NCBI GenBank assembly: GCA_046331095.1
Contig: JAXLRM010000006.1
Span: 130,423-194,422, forward strand
DNA length: 64,000 nt
Source of the DNA: JAIBAC01 sp046331095
Lineage (GTDB): Bacteria > Actinomycetota > Acidimicrobiia > UBA2766
Direction of reading: 5' to 3'
Positions within the stretch are counted from its first letter, which is position 1. Each line of letters starts with the position of its first letter. A program made the position numbers and the translations under genes. The notes beneath the pieces are model-generated. The model searched no databases and was not told where the DNA came from. It saw only the letters and a program-made list of their open reading frames with translations. This document shows, one piece after another, positions 34,886 to 42,955 of this stretch.

Positions 34886-36835
34886 CTATTCGGACGAGCC
34901 GCCCGCGGCGGACTCGGCGGCGAGGTCGGATTCGAGACGGGCGCGGAACTCGGCGAGCGGTACGTCGCGTGAGTCCTCGCCCGTCCTGGTCTTGATACCC
35001 ACCGTCCCGTTGGCGACGTCGTCGTCGCCGACGATCAGCGCGAAGGGCACGCGCTGCAGTCGCGACGTGCGCAGCTTGGCGCCGAGGCTGTCGTCACCGT
35101 CGTTGACGACCGCCCGGAAGCCGGCACCGTGGAGCTCGCCTTCGATCTCGCGACAGCGCGGCACGTGGCGGTCGGCGACCGGCACGAGCTCGACCTGAAC
35201 CGGTGCGAGCCACACCGGCAGTGCCCCGGCGTAGTGCTCGAGCAGGATCCCGAAGAAGCGCTCGATCGAACCGAACAGCGCCCGGTGGATCATGAACGGG
35301 CGGTGTTCGGCGTTGTCGCCGCCGGCGTAGCGCAAGTCGAAGAGCTGCGGGAGTTGGAAGTCGACCTGCAGTGTCGAGAGTTGCCACAGGCGGCCGATCG
35401 CGTCCTTGACCTTGATGTCGATCTTCGGGGCGTAGAACGCACCGCCGCCCGCGTCGATCTCGTAGGGCAGCCCGGCCTTGCGCAGCGCCTGTTCGAGCGC
35501 CGCGGTCGCCTCGTCCCACTCCTCGACGGTGCCGACGTACTTGTCGGGCCGTGTCGACAGGGTCGCGTGGAAGTCACCGAGGCCGAAGCGGCGCAGCACC
35601 CTGATCACGAACGCGACGAGCGACTCGAGCTCGGGCACGAGCTGGTCGCGGGTGCAGAAGATGTGAGCGTCGTCCTGGGTGAGGCCGCGCACGCGTGTGA
35701 GGCCGTGGATCACGCCGGATCGTTCGTAGCGGTAGACCGTGCCGATCTCGAACAAGCGCAGCGGCAGCTCGCGGTAGCTGCGCGTGCGGCTCCTGAAGAT
35801 CAGGACGTGGAACGGGCAGTTCATGGGCTTGAGGAAGTACGACGCGCCCTCGAGCTCCATCTCCGGGTACATGTTCTCGCGGTACCAGCCGAGGTGACCG
35901 GAGGTCTCGAACAGGTCGGCCTTGGCGACGTGGGGGCTCACGACGAACTCGTAGCCCGACCGCTCGTGCTCGGCGCGGCTGTAGTCCTCCATGATCTTGC
36001 GCACGAGCGCGCCCTTGGGGTGCCAGACCGCGAGTCCCGACCCGATCTCCTCTGGGAAGCTGAACAGGTCGAGGTCGATGCCGAGACGGCGGTGATCGCG
36101 CTTGCGCGCCTCCTCGAGGCGGTGCAGGTACGCCTTGAGGGCCTTCTTGGACTCCCATGCGGTCCCGTAGATCCGTTGGAGCTGCGCCTTCTTCTCGTCG
36201 CCACGCCAGTACGCACCTGCGATGCGCAGGAGCTTGAAGTCACCGAGGTGGCCCGTCGACGGGACGTGCGGCCCACGGCACAGGTCGTTCCAGCCGTCGT
36301 TCTCGTAGACGCTGATCACGTTGCCCTCGTCGACCTCGCCGACGTCGTCGGCGTCGACGGCGTCGATGATCTCGACCTTGTAGGGCTGGTCGGCGAAGAG
36401 CGCCTTCGCCTCGTCGCGGCCGACCTCGTGGCGCACGAACCCCTGGTCCTCGGCGACGATCTCGCGCATACGCGCCTCGATGCGTTCCAGGTCGGCTTCG
36501 GCGAAGGGCCGCTCGACGTCGAAGTCGTAGAAGAAGCCGTCCTCGACGGCCGGTCCGATCGTGTACCTGGCTCCCGGGAAGAGGTCGGTGACCGCCTGCG
36601 CGAGTATGTGCGCGGTCGAATGACGCAGGACCTCGCGGCCCGCGTCGGAGTCGCCGGTGATCACGGTCACGTGGCCCGGGGGCAGGGGGGCCGCGAGGTC
36701 GTACTCGTGCCCGTCGACGGCGACGGCGAGGGCTGACTTGGCCAGCCCCGGCCCGATTGCGGTGGCCACGTCCGTGCCCGTCGCGCCGTCGGGCAGGTCG
36801 AGCCGGGTGCCGTCTGGGAGGGTGAAGATGGCCAT
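34886..36835 (-). CDS. thrS: Threonyl-tRNA synthetase
   Basis: The 649-residue class II synthetase has an N-terminal TGS domain (FTLPDGTRLDLPDGATG), an editing domain with HSTAHILAQAV, and a catalytic core with the zinc-binding cysteine in MNCPFH and the RVRGLTQDDAHIFCT motif, then the anticodon domain (PVWLAPVQVELVPV). The ATG at 36835 is preceded by TAGGAT eight bases upstream, suggesting a leaderless mRNA shared with the HIT gene. Confidence 0.97.
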   Translation of the reverse strand: MAIFTLPDGTRLDLPDGATGTDVATAIGPGLAKSALAVAVDGHEYDLAAPLPPGHVTVITGDSDAGREVLRHSTAHILAQAVTDLFPGARYTIGPAVEDGFFYDFDVERPFAEADLERIEARMREIVAEDQGFVRHEVGRDEAKALFADQPYKVEIIDAVDADDVGEVDEGNVISVYENDGWNDLCRGPHVPSTGHLGDFKLLRIAGAYWRGDEKKAQLQRIYGTAWESKKALKAYLHRLEEARKRDHRRLGIDLDLFSFPEEIGSGLAVWHPKGALVRKIMEDYSRAEHERSGYEFVVSPHVAKADLFETSGHLGWYRENMYPEMELEGASYFLKPMNCPFHVLIFRSRTRSYRELPLRLFEIGTVYRYERSGVIHGLTRVRGLTQDDAHIFCTRDQLVPELESLVAFVIRVLRRFGLGDFHATLSTRPDKYVGTVEEWDEATAALEQALRKAGLPYEIDAGGGAFYAPKIDIKVKDAIGRLWQLSTLQVDFQLPQLFDLRYAGGDNAEHRPFMIHRALFGSIERFFGILLEHYAGALPVWLAPVQVELVPVADRHVPRCREIEGELHGAGFRAVVNDGDDSLGAKLRTSRLQRVPFALIVGDDDVANGTVGIKTRTGEDSRDVPLAEFRARLESDLAAESAAGGSSE

Positions 36836-36843
36836 GGGCCGGG

Positions 36844-36849
36844 ATCCTA
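36844..36849 (-). promoter_or_regulatory. Probable -10 element of leaderless thrS
   Basis: TAGGAT on the minus strand, eight bases before the thrS ATG. No ribosome-binding site is visible. Confidence 0.5.
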
Positions 36850-36892
36850 CCCACGCCCCGTGCGAGGTGGCCGCGTCATTGCGGCGCGCCCC

Positions 36893-37405
36893 TCAGTCCC
36901 CGAGGAGCTCCCACTGGTAGGAGTCGCCGTGGACCTGGACCGCGACGGGCTCCTGGAGTCCCTGGGAGTCCACGGCCATGCATTCGATCGTGTCGCCCTC
37001 GGCGACGACGGCGGTCTCCGGGCAGGTGAGCTCGAGGCCGGGGTCGTTGAGCTCGAGGCGCATCTCGGGCTCGACCTTCGCGACGACTTCCGAACCCGCT
37101 CGCGACCTCGCCTCGACACTCCAATCGAAGTTCGCCCCCGCGCTGACGGTCACAGGCACCTCGAGCAGCGCCCCGCCCGCGACGAACGCGGTGCACGTGA
37201 ACGTGTCGCCCGGTTTCGACGGGATCGAGTCGGGGCAGTGCACCTCGTCGACCTTGGCGCCCACCTCGGCGCCTAGGCGTGACGCGATGTCGTCCTCGAC
37301 GTCGCTCCTGTTGATCCCGCCGCCACAGGCCGCGATCCCCAGGGCGATCGCGGTGCAAGCGAGAGCGCATCCCGTGCGGCGCAGCCGGGTGGGTCGAGTG
37401 GGCAT
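36893..37405 (-). CDS. DUF4333-type lipoprotein with two tandem domains
   Basis: The 170-residue protein begins with a lipoprotein signal ending LGIAACGGG (lipid on Cys). The first domain carries VHCPDSIPSKPGDTFTCTA, the paired-cysteine signature of DUF4333 proteins common in Actinobacteria. A second, weaker copy follows (LTCPETAVVAEGDTIECMAV). Each copy should form one disulphide outside the membrane. Function unknown. The ATG is preceded by TACGAT seven bases upstream, so it is probably leaderless; it is divergent from the zinc-ribbon gene at 37457. Confidence 0.8.
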   Translation of the reverse strand: MPTRPTRLRRTGCALACTAIALGIAACGGGINRSDVEDDIASRLGAEVGAKVDEVHCPDSIPSKPGDTFTCTAFVAGGALLEVPVTVSAGANFDWSVEARSRAGSEVVAKVEPEMRLELNDPGLELTCPETAVVAEGDTIECMAVDSQGLQEPVAVQVHGDSYQWELLGD

Positions 37406-37412
37406 CGCCCGG

Positions 37413-37418
37413 ATCGTA
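37413..37418 (-). promoter_or_regulatory. Probable -10 element of the DUF4333 lipoprotein
   Basis: TACGAT on the minus strand, seven bases before the ATG at 37405. Confidence 0.5.
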
Positions 37419-37444
37419 GCCCCGGCCTCGGGTCGTGACGTTGC

Positions 37445-37450
37445 TACCGT
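37445..37450 (+). promoter_or_regulatory. Probable -10 element of the leaderless gene at 37457
   Basis: TACCGT ends six bases before the GTG at 37457. With the divergent TACGAT at 37413-37418 it makes a compact back-to-back promoter pair. Confidence 0.45.
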
Positions 37451-37456
37451 GACGGC

Positions 37457-37639
37457 GTGGGTGTCTGGTTCCGCACGCTGCTCGAGGTACTCGTGGTCGT
37501 CGCAGTCGGCGGCATGGTCGTGTCCGCCCTGCGGATGGTGCGTCGCGGACAGATCCGCCCGGAGCGGTGCCCCGAATGCGGCAAGCCGACGTCCAAGGCG
37601 TATCCCGCCTGCAGGTGGTGCGGTGCGCCGCTGCCGTGA
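37457..37639 (+). CDS. Small membrane protein with zinc ribbon
   Basis: The 60-residue protein has one N-terminal membrane helix (LLEVLVVVAVGGMVVSAL), a basic stretch RMVRRGQIRPER, then a zinc ribbon CPECGKPTSKAYPACRWCG with two CxxC pairs. It mirrors the ribbon-plus-helix design of the protein at 7948-8181, in the opposite order. Function unknown. Expression is supported by the -10 element spaced for a leaderless GTG start. Confidence 0.6.
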   Translation: MGVWFRTLLEVLVVVAVGGMVVSALRMVRRGQIRPERCPECGKPTSKAYPACRWCGAPLP

Positions 37640-37731
37640 GGAACCGCGACGGAGGCGCACGGAGCGGTCTCGCCGGCACCCGCGCTCCGTCCCAGCGGTG
37701 TGGGCTCCCAGGTGTGGCCCCAGGTGTGGCC

Positions 37732-38538
37732 CTAGGTGAGGATGCGAACCGGCGTCCCGAGCGGAAGGATCGCCGCGACCGCCTCGATGTCGGCGTTGTT
37801 CATACGGATGCAGCCGTGACTCACGTCGGCGCCGACGGTGCCCGGCTCGTTGGTTCCGTGTATCCCGAGAGATCCGGCACCGCCGTTGAACGTCTTCAGG
37901 ACCGCCGAGAACCCGTTGAGCACGTACGTGCGCGTGCCGTAGGGACCTTTCGGGTCCGGCGGGCGCAGCAACTCCATCATGTAGAACGTGCCGCCCGGGG
38001 TCGGGTACCGCTCGCGACCGATGCCGACGGGGTAGCTGGACACGAGCTGGCCCTGGCGGAACACCTCGAGCTGCTTGCCCGTCAGCGACACCTGCACCGC
38101 GTACGCGAGGCCGCTCACGCGCACGTCCGACCCCCGCACCCAGCCCGTCGAACCGTTCGGGCGCACCGGCAGCATGACCTCGTACCAGGTGGCGTCGTCC
38201 ACGAGGAGCTCCTTGACGACGAGGAGCGTCTGGGGCTGGCCGTGCTCGGTCTTGTTCGAGAGCCGCATGCGCACGCCGGAGTCGGGATCCGGCGCGACGT
38301 AGACGTCGATCGCCTCGGGTACGACGGTCGCGGCGTATGACTCGAAATCGCCCTGGAGCGTGCGGCGCGACGTCGCCGTGGGTAGCACACGCGCTCCGGA
38401 GGGTGCCTCCGCGGCGTCGCCGCTGCGGAACGGTTGCGCCGCGGCGGACGCGTCGACCTGGCGCGGGGTCGGGATGACCAGCACGGCGACGCCGGCCGCT
38501 ACGAGGCTGACTGCGAGGATCCGGGACCAGAGGCGCAT
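37732..38538 (-). CDS. L,D-transpeptidase (YkuD family)
   Basis: The 268-residue exported protein has an N-terminal membrane/signal segment (ILAVSLVAAGVAVLVIP), an SH3-like region (WYEVMLPVRPNGSTGWVRG), and a C-terminal YkuD domain with IHGTNEPG followed by SHGCIRM, holding the catalytic His and Cys. The enzyme makes 3-3 peptidoglycan cross-links or attaches proteins to the wall. Only one catalytic domain is present and no Ig-like repeats. The ATG at 38538 has a 12-base palindrome (TCGAGATCTCGA) about ten bases upstream. Confidence 0.9.
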   Translation of the reverse strand: MRLWSRILAVSLVAAGVAVLVIPTPRQVDASAAAQPFRSGDAAEAPSGARVLPTATSRRTLQGDFESYAATVVPEAIDVYVAPDPDSGVRMRLSNKTEHGQPQTLLVVKELLVDDATWYEVMLPVRPNGSTGWVRGSDVRVSGLAYAVQVSLTGKQLEVFRQGQLVSSYPVGIGRERYPTPGGTFYMMELLRPPDPKGPYGTRTYVLNGFSAVLKTFNGGAGSLGIHGTNEPGTVGADVSHGCIRMNNADIEAVAAILPLGTPVRILT

Positions 38539-38712
38539 CGGTGTAAGTCGAGATCTCGAGACGGTGGGGAACGGGCGGGGAACGACCTGCCGGCCAGCCT
38601 ATGTGCCCCAACGGGATATTCGTGACGCGCCGTAGCGGTCCTGCTGCACGATGGGGGTTCGGTGGCGACGTCCGCGGCCACCGGGTTGGAGTCGTTCCGG
38701 GCCATGGCACGG

Positions 38713-38787
38713 TGGTGGGGGCGACAGGTTTTGAACCTGTGACCTCTCGCGTGTGAGGCGAGCGCTCTCCCGCTGAGCTACGCCCCC
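38713..38787 (-). tRNA. tRNA-Val (anticodon CAC)
   Basis: The minus strand folds as a cloverleaf: acceptor GGGGGCG pairs with CGCCCCC, D arm GCTCAGCGGGAGAGC, anticodon stem CTCGC/GCGAG around loop CTCACAC giving CAC, and T arm with GGTTCAAAACC. CCA is encoded at 38713-38715. It reads GUG codons. Confidence 0.95.
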
Positions 38788-38892
38788 GGAGCCGTGCGAC
38801 TCTACCAGACGCCGAAACGCCCCCCGGGAGACCCGAGCGGGGTCCCGAGGGGCGCTTCGGGCGTCACCGTGGTGACGCGGGTTCGGGTCCGG

Positions 38893-39450
38893 TCAGCTCA
38901 GGACCGGGGCGAGCTGCATGATCATCATCATGTCGCCGATGATCTGGATCTTGCCGGACATGAAGAGCTCCTGGGGGTTCGCCTCCCCACGGCCCATCTG
39001 CTCGGCGACCTCCTGGCTCATCGAGAGCGTCGCACGCGGCGTCTCGACGTTGGGCTCGGCACCGCCGAAGGTCACGGCGACCCACTCGTCGCCGTCGCCG
39101 TCGGTGGTGACGACCTTGAGGGTCCCTTGCGCGGCCTTGAGAGTGCTGACCGCGGCCGGGTTCTTGATCATCGTGGCCAGGGTCTCACCGCCGACGGGAC
39201 CCATGCCGCCTTCCTCGAGGCGCTGCACGGCCTTCTCCCAGTTGGCGCCGTCGAGGGTGACCTGCACGAGGGTGTCCTCGTGGCGGCCGTCGGTGACCTC
39301 GATCGCGCTGTCCTTGATGCCCATCGACCAGAGGCCTTCGCCCGTGATCTCGAAGCAGATGCGGCCAGGACCTTCGTCGACGCCCTCTGCGATCGACGCG
39401 AACTGAACGGGCAACTCGGTCCTGAAGTACTCAGCAGGACTACTCGCCAT
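38893..39450 (-). CDS. SCP2 sterol-binding domain protein
   Basis: The 185-residue protein has the SCP2 fold pattern: AGRICFEITGEGLWSMGIKDSAIEV-type strands at the N-terminus, then VTLDGANWEKAV and a C-terminal GKIQIIGDMMMIMQLAPVL that forms the lipid-pocket helix. SCP2 domains carry sterols, fatty acyl chains or other lipids. The ATG at 39450 follows GAGGGG, and the product stands alone between two tRNA genes. The lipid is unknown; a link to the acyl-CoA genes at 55571-57872 is speculative. Confidence 0.75.
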   Translation of the reverse strand: MASSPAEYFRTELPVQFASIAEGVDEGPGRICFEITGEGLWSMGIKDSAIEVTDGRHEDTLVQVTLDGANWEKAVQRLEEGGMGPVGGETLATMIKNPAAVSTLKAAQGTLKVVTTDGDGDEWVAVTFGGAEPNVETPRATLSMSQEVAEQMGRGEANPQELFMSGKIQIIGDMMMIMQLAPVLS

Positions 39451-39606
39451 TTCGTTTCCCCTCTTGGTTGGCCTCGCACCACCACCCGCGTCGGCGAGCG
39501 GCGCTCTGGTCTGGACCGGCACAAGGTATCACATGATGAGTAAGCGCTTGCTCACCCTCTCCCGCACGATCGGGAAGCTCCCACACGGGCGCAAACCGCC
39601 GTTTGC

Positions 39607-39612
39607 TAGGGT
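39607..39612 (+). promoter_or_regulatory. Probable -10 element of tRNA-Val(GAC)
   Basis: TAGGGT ends 10 bases before the mature tRNA 5' end at 39623, leaving a very short 5' leader for RNase P. Confidence 0.4.
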
Positions 39613-39622
39613 CCCTACGCTC

Positions 39623-39699
39623 GGGTGCTTAGCTCAGCCTGGCAGAGCGCTTCCTTGACGCGGAAGAGGTCAGAGGTTCAAGTCCTCTAGCACCCACCA
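39623..39699 (+). tRNA. tRNA-Val (anticodon GAC)
   Basis: The cloverleaf has acceptor GGGTGCT/AGCACCC, D arm with GCTCAGCCTGGCAGAGC, anticodon stem CTTCC/GGAAG around TTGACGC giving GAC, T arm AGAGGTTCAAGTCCTCT, and encoded CCA at 39697-39699. It reads GUC and GUU. Family B repeats begin 20 bases after it. Confidence 0.95.
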
Positions 39700-39717
39700 C
39701 CGGCCCCCGACCCCCAC

Positions 39718-40018
39718 CCAAACGCGGGCAGAACGACCCGCCAGCGCGACAGACCACCCGCGTTTGGGAGGCACCCCACCCCAAACGCGGGCAGAACGAC
39801 CCGCCAGCGCGACAGACCACCCGCGTTTGGGAGGCACCCCACCCCAGCGGCGGCCACCCCGGGGAGGCGACCCCACCCCAAACGCGGGCACAACGACCCG
39901 CCAGCGCGACAGACCACCCGCGTTTGGGAGCACCCCACCCCCGCGGCGGCCACCCCGGGAGGCGACCCCACCCCGGGGCACAACGACCCGCCAGCGCGAC
40001 AGACCACCCGCGTTTGGG
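39718..40018. repeat. Cluster of four family-B palindrome-ended repeats
   Basis: Three full ~50-bp copies (about 39718-39768, 39780-39831, 39878-39928) begin CCAAACGCGGG and end with the reverse complement CCCGCGTTTGG; a fourth (39971-40018) lacks its left end. The core is ACGACCCGCCAGCGCGACAG. Spacers contain a second repeated block with GCGGCGGCCACCCCGGG. This explains the roughly 400 gene-free bases between the tRNA and the GH5 gene. Related arrays lie at 51447-51920 and 61190-61277. Confidence 0.85.
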
Positions 40019-40107
40019 AGGGGGCCCCGGCAGCGGCGGGATCGGCGCGGCAGGTCAGGCGGGCCGGTCCGGCGAATCCAACCCCGATGGGAGGCAAGGG
40101 ACGAACC

Positions 40108-41949
40108 ATGACCCTCGCCAGGCGTCGTCGCCGCAGCCACGAGTGTGGTTGCGGCGACGACGGTCGGCTCGCCTTCTGCACGCCGACCCCGGCATCCGCC
40201 GCGGCCGCGGACGCGGACGCGGAGCCGACGACACCGCCGCTCGGATGGCTCCACGTCGAGCATCCGGGCGGGGGGCGGCGCCCCTTCGTCGCCGACGCGT
40301 CCGGCCGCGTGGTGATTCTGCGTGGTGCCAACACCACCGGCCTGTACCGGAACCACGACGACGAGGACCGCTACCCCGGCACCGAACCCAAGCCGCAGGA
40401 CCCCGCCGCGTACGAGGGCACCTGCCCTGCCAACGACGGCCGCTGGGGCGACCCGCCTGTCTGCCAGGTCGACGCCGGCGCGGGACCGTGGACGTCCGCC
40501 GGCGACGACAGCCGCAACGACCTTTCGCAGATGCGCGCCCTCGGATGGAACTTCGTCCGCCTCGCGATCACCTGGGAGCAGGTCGAGCCCGAGCCCGGCC
40601 GCTATGACGCGCAGTTCGTCGAACGCGTGGCACAGGTGGTGCGCTGGGCCGAGGAGCAGGGCATCTACGTCCTCGTCGACTTCCACCAGGACAACTACGG
40701 CGACATCGAGCGCCCGACCCCGCGCACCGACGCGGGCTTCCCGCCGCTGTGGACACGACCGACGGGGCAGGCCGACGGCCCGCCGCGCTGGGCGGTGATG
40801 ACCGACGGCAAGCCGAACGTGAACCTGCTCGGGTTCAGCGTCCTGTCCCCCGCGGTTTCACGGGCGTTCACCAACTTCTGGTTCAACCGGGTCGCGCCGG
40901 TGCCCCAGGGCGACGCACCGGGACCCGGCCTCCAGGACCACTACATCGGTGCTGTCGCCGCGGTCACGCGGCGCCTGCGCGACGCACCGGCAGTCGCGGG
41001 GATCGAGATCATGAACGAGCCCCAACCGGGTGAGGTCGGCTTCACGGCGATGGCCCGCGACCTGCTGTACCCCTTGTACGCACGAGTCATCCAAGCGGTG
41101 ACGGGGGTCCGCGACGGCCTGCCGACCTGCCCCGCGGAGGCGCCCACGTCCCACGACGGCTCGTGCGCATACCCGGACCTCGGCGTGCGCGACACACGTC
41201 ACGCCTTCTACTTCGAGCCGAACGCCTTCCGGAACCTCGTCGACATCTCGGTGCAGCCGAACCGGCCGTTCACCACCTATCCCGAGATCGTGTACGCGCC
41301 GCACGTCTACACCCACATCTTCACGCTCGACCGCGTCCTGTTCCGGATCCCGCCGGAACGCGCGGTCTGGCCGTCGTACGCGTTCGCCCTGCAGACCGCC
41401 GACGTCGAGGCCAAGGCGATGGGAGCCGCGCTCGTGGTCACCGAGTTCGGCGGGCCCGACCGCGAGTTCCCGACCGTCACCGAGCACACGGTCGCGCAGA
41501 TGGACCGCTTCGGGGTCGGGGCGACGGTGTGGGACTGGAAGAACAACTGCGGGCTCGAGGCGTCATGCGGAGCAGACGAGCCGGGCCGCTGGACGGTGTA
41601 CGCCAGCGGTGGCCCCGGGCCCCACCCACCCCAGAACGGCCCGCTCCTACCCGGCCACGTCGCGACGCTCGCCCGGGTGTACCCGCGGCTGACCGCGGGC
41701 CGGCTCGACGCGTGGACCTTCGACCCCGCGTCGGGGGCATTCGCCATGTCGGCGTCGTCGGACGGCGCCGTCACCGTGGGCGACCGGGAGCACGAGACCC
41801 TGGTGGTGGCGCCACCTCGGGTCGCGTCGGGGACGTTCGCCGTGTCGGGCGCCGCTGCCCTCGACGGCGTCGTGACCAACCCCGACGGGAGCCGCTGGGC
41901 GTGGGTCGCGCCGAGCGGCGCGGGCGCCTACTCGATCACCCTGGGCTGA
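40108..41949 (+). CDS. Glycoside hydrolase family 5, endoglycoceramidase-like
   Basis: The 613-residue enzyme has a GH5 barrel: NFVRLAITWEQVEP, VLVDFHQDNYGD, acid/base Glu304 in EIMNEPQ, TYPEIVYAPHVYTH, and nucleophile Glu446 in VVTEFGG. A C-terminal beta domain of about 120 residues follows. The layout matches endoglycoceramidase-like GH5 enzymes, which cut glycans from glycolipids. The N-terminus should be a signal peptide, yet residues 1-25 read RRRRRSHECGCGDDGR and are not hydrophobic; see findings. The ATG at 40108 has AAGGGA upstream. The protein is probably exported. Confidence 0.8.
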   Translation: MTLARRRRRSHECGCGDDGRLAFCTPTPASAAAADADAEPTTPPLGWLHVEHPGGGRRPFVADASGRVVILRGANTTGLYRNHDDEDRYPGTEPKPQDPAAYEGTCPANDGRWGDPPVCQVDAGAGPWTSAGDDSRNDLSQMRALGWNFVRLAITWEQVEPEPGRYDAQFVERVAQVVRWAEEQGIYVLVDFHQDNYGDIERPTPRTDAGFPPLWTRPTGQADGPPRWAVMTDGKPNVNLLGFSVLSPAVSRAFTNFWFNRVAPVPQGDAPGPGLQDHYIGAVAAVTRRLRDAPAVAGIEIMNEPQPGEVGFTAMARDLLYPLYARVIQAVTGVRDGLPTCPAEAPTSHDGSCAYPDLGVRDTRHAFYFEPNAFRNLVDISVQPNRPFTTYPEIVYAPHVYTHIFTLDRVLFRIPPERAVWPSYAFALQTADVEAKAMGAALVVTEFGGPDREFPTVTEHTVAQMDRFGVGATVWDWKNNCGLEASCGADEPGRWTVYASGGPGPHPPQNGPLLPGHVATLARVYPRLTAGRLDAWTFDPASGAFAMSASSDGAVTVGDREHETLVVAPPRVASGTFAVSGAAALDGVVTNPDGSRWAWVAPSGAGAYSITLG

Positions 41950-42016
41950 GCGGACGCGCGTGCACGCGTCACTTCGCGCCGCGCCGGGCCCGCCGCGCAC
42001 ACGCCGAGAGGGGACT

Positions 42017-42718
42017 TCACCAGGAGCCGCGGCCACCGAGGACCGCCGGCACGGTGCGCACCAGGAGGAGGAGATCGAGGCGCAACGACCAGCGCCTGAT
42101 GTAGTCGAGGTCCATCTCCATCCAGTGGGCGAAGTCGACGTCGGAGCGCCCGCTCACCTGCCAGATGCACGTGAGGCCGGGCGTCACCGACAGACGTCGC
42201 CTCTGGAGCCAGTCGTAGGTCGCGACCTCCGCGGGCAGCGGCGGCCGCGGGCCGACGAGGCTCATCTCGCCCTTCATCACGTTCCAGAGCTGGGGCAGTT
42301 CGTCGATGCTGAGCTTGCGGATGGTGCGTCCGACCGGAGTGACGCGGGGGTCGTCGTGGAGCTTGAACACCGGCCCGTCGACGTCGTTGCGGGACTCGAG
42401 TTCCCCCTGGCGCTCGGCGGCGTCCTCGAACATCGAACGCAGCTTCAGCATCCGGAAGCGCCTGCCGTCGCGGCCCACCCGTTCCTGGCGGTAGATCGCA
42501 GACCCCGGGCTCGTGGTCGTGACGAGCAGCGCCGTCAGGGCGATCAGCGGCAGCAACAGGACCAGGAGCACCGCAGCGCCCACGACGTCGATCAAACGCT
42601 TGATCACGAGCTGCCAGGGTCGCGCACCGAGCAAACCGGTTCCGCCCAAGTCCCCGAGGAGGACGACCTCCTCGGCGGCAGGCACGCCCACGACTGCCAT
42701 GTCCAGATCCCGATCCAT
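42017..42718 (-). CDS. Membrane sugar-phosphate transferase (WcaJ/PglC-type)
   Basis: The 233-residue protein belongs to the small polyprenyl-phosphate hexose-1-phosphate transferases that begin glycan or capsule assembly. After a 37-residue leader it has a re-entrant/membrane helix (RLIDVVGAAVLLVLLLPLIAL), then KLRSMFEDA, IRKLSIDELPQLWNVMKGEMSLVGPRPPL and SVTPGLTCIWQVSGR. The catalytic Asp-Glu pair is in IDELPQ. No glycan cluster surrounds it, so the pathway is unknown. The 237 bases upstream contain no gene, only a short CTGCT tandem run near 42773-42790. Confidence 0.88.
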   Translation of the reverse strand: MDRDLDMAVVGVPAAEEVVLLGDLGGTGLLGARPWQLVIKRLIDVVGAAVLLVLLLPLIALTALLVTTTSPGSAIYRQERVGRDGRRFRMLKLRSMFEDAAERQGELESRNDVDGPVFKLHDDPRVTPVGRTIRKLSIDELPQLWNVMKGEMSLVGPRPPLPAEVATYDWLQRRRLSVTPGLTCIWQVSGRSDVDFAHWMEMDLDYIRRWSLRLDLLLLVRTVPAVLGGRGSW

Positions 42719-42955
42719 CGGACCCCACTCGGAGAACAGGCGACAACCGCCCAGCCGACGGCGTCACTCCCTACTGCTCTGCTCTGCTCTGCGTGGGCGC
42801 CGCACGGCCAGTCCGTCCAGTGCGAAGTGCGCCCTGGAGCGATGTCTACCACGCGCCCCGAGTCACCTCAAGTGGCTCGATTCGTCGCCATCCGCCCATG
42901 AGGCTCGTGCAAGCGACGGCGGGGGCCGCGAACCTAGACGGTGGCCGCCGTCCGC

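Noticed and set aside
38547..38561. 12-bp palindrome TCGAGATCTCGA before the L,D-transpeptidase as an operator
   Set aside because: A single palindrome with no second copy or nearby regulator; cannot be supported as a binding site.
37732..38710. Long minus-strand frame reading through the L,D-transpeptidase in another phase
   Set aside because: The transpeptidase frame carries the YkuD motifs; the alternative is Arg/Pro-rich with none.
39670..40686. Minus-strand frame of 338 codons through the family-B repeats
   Set aside because: Its protein is a translation of the repeats (WSVALAGRSARVWGG units) and overlaps the GH5 start in antisense.
42773..42790. CTGCT tandem run upstream of the sugar-phosphate transferase
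   Set aside because: Only about three and a half units and no sign of function; likely chance.
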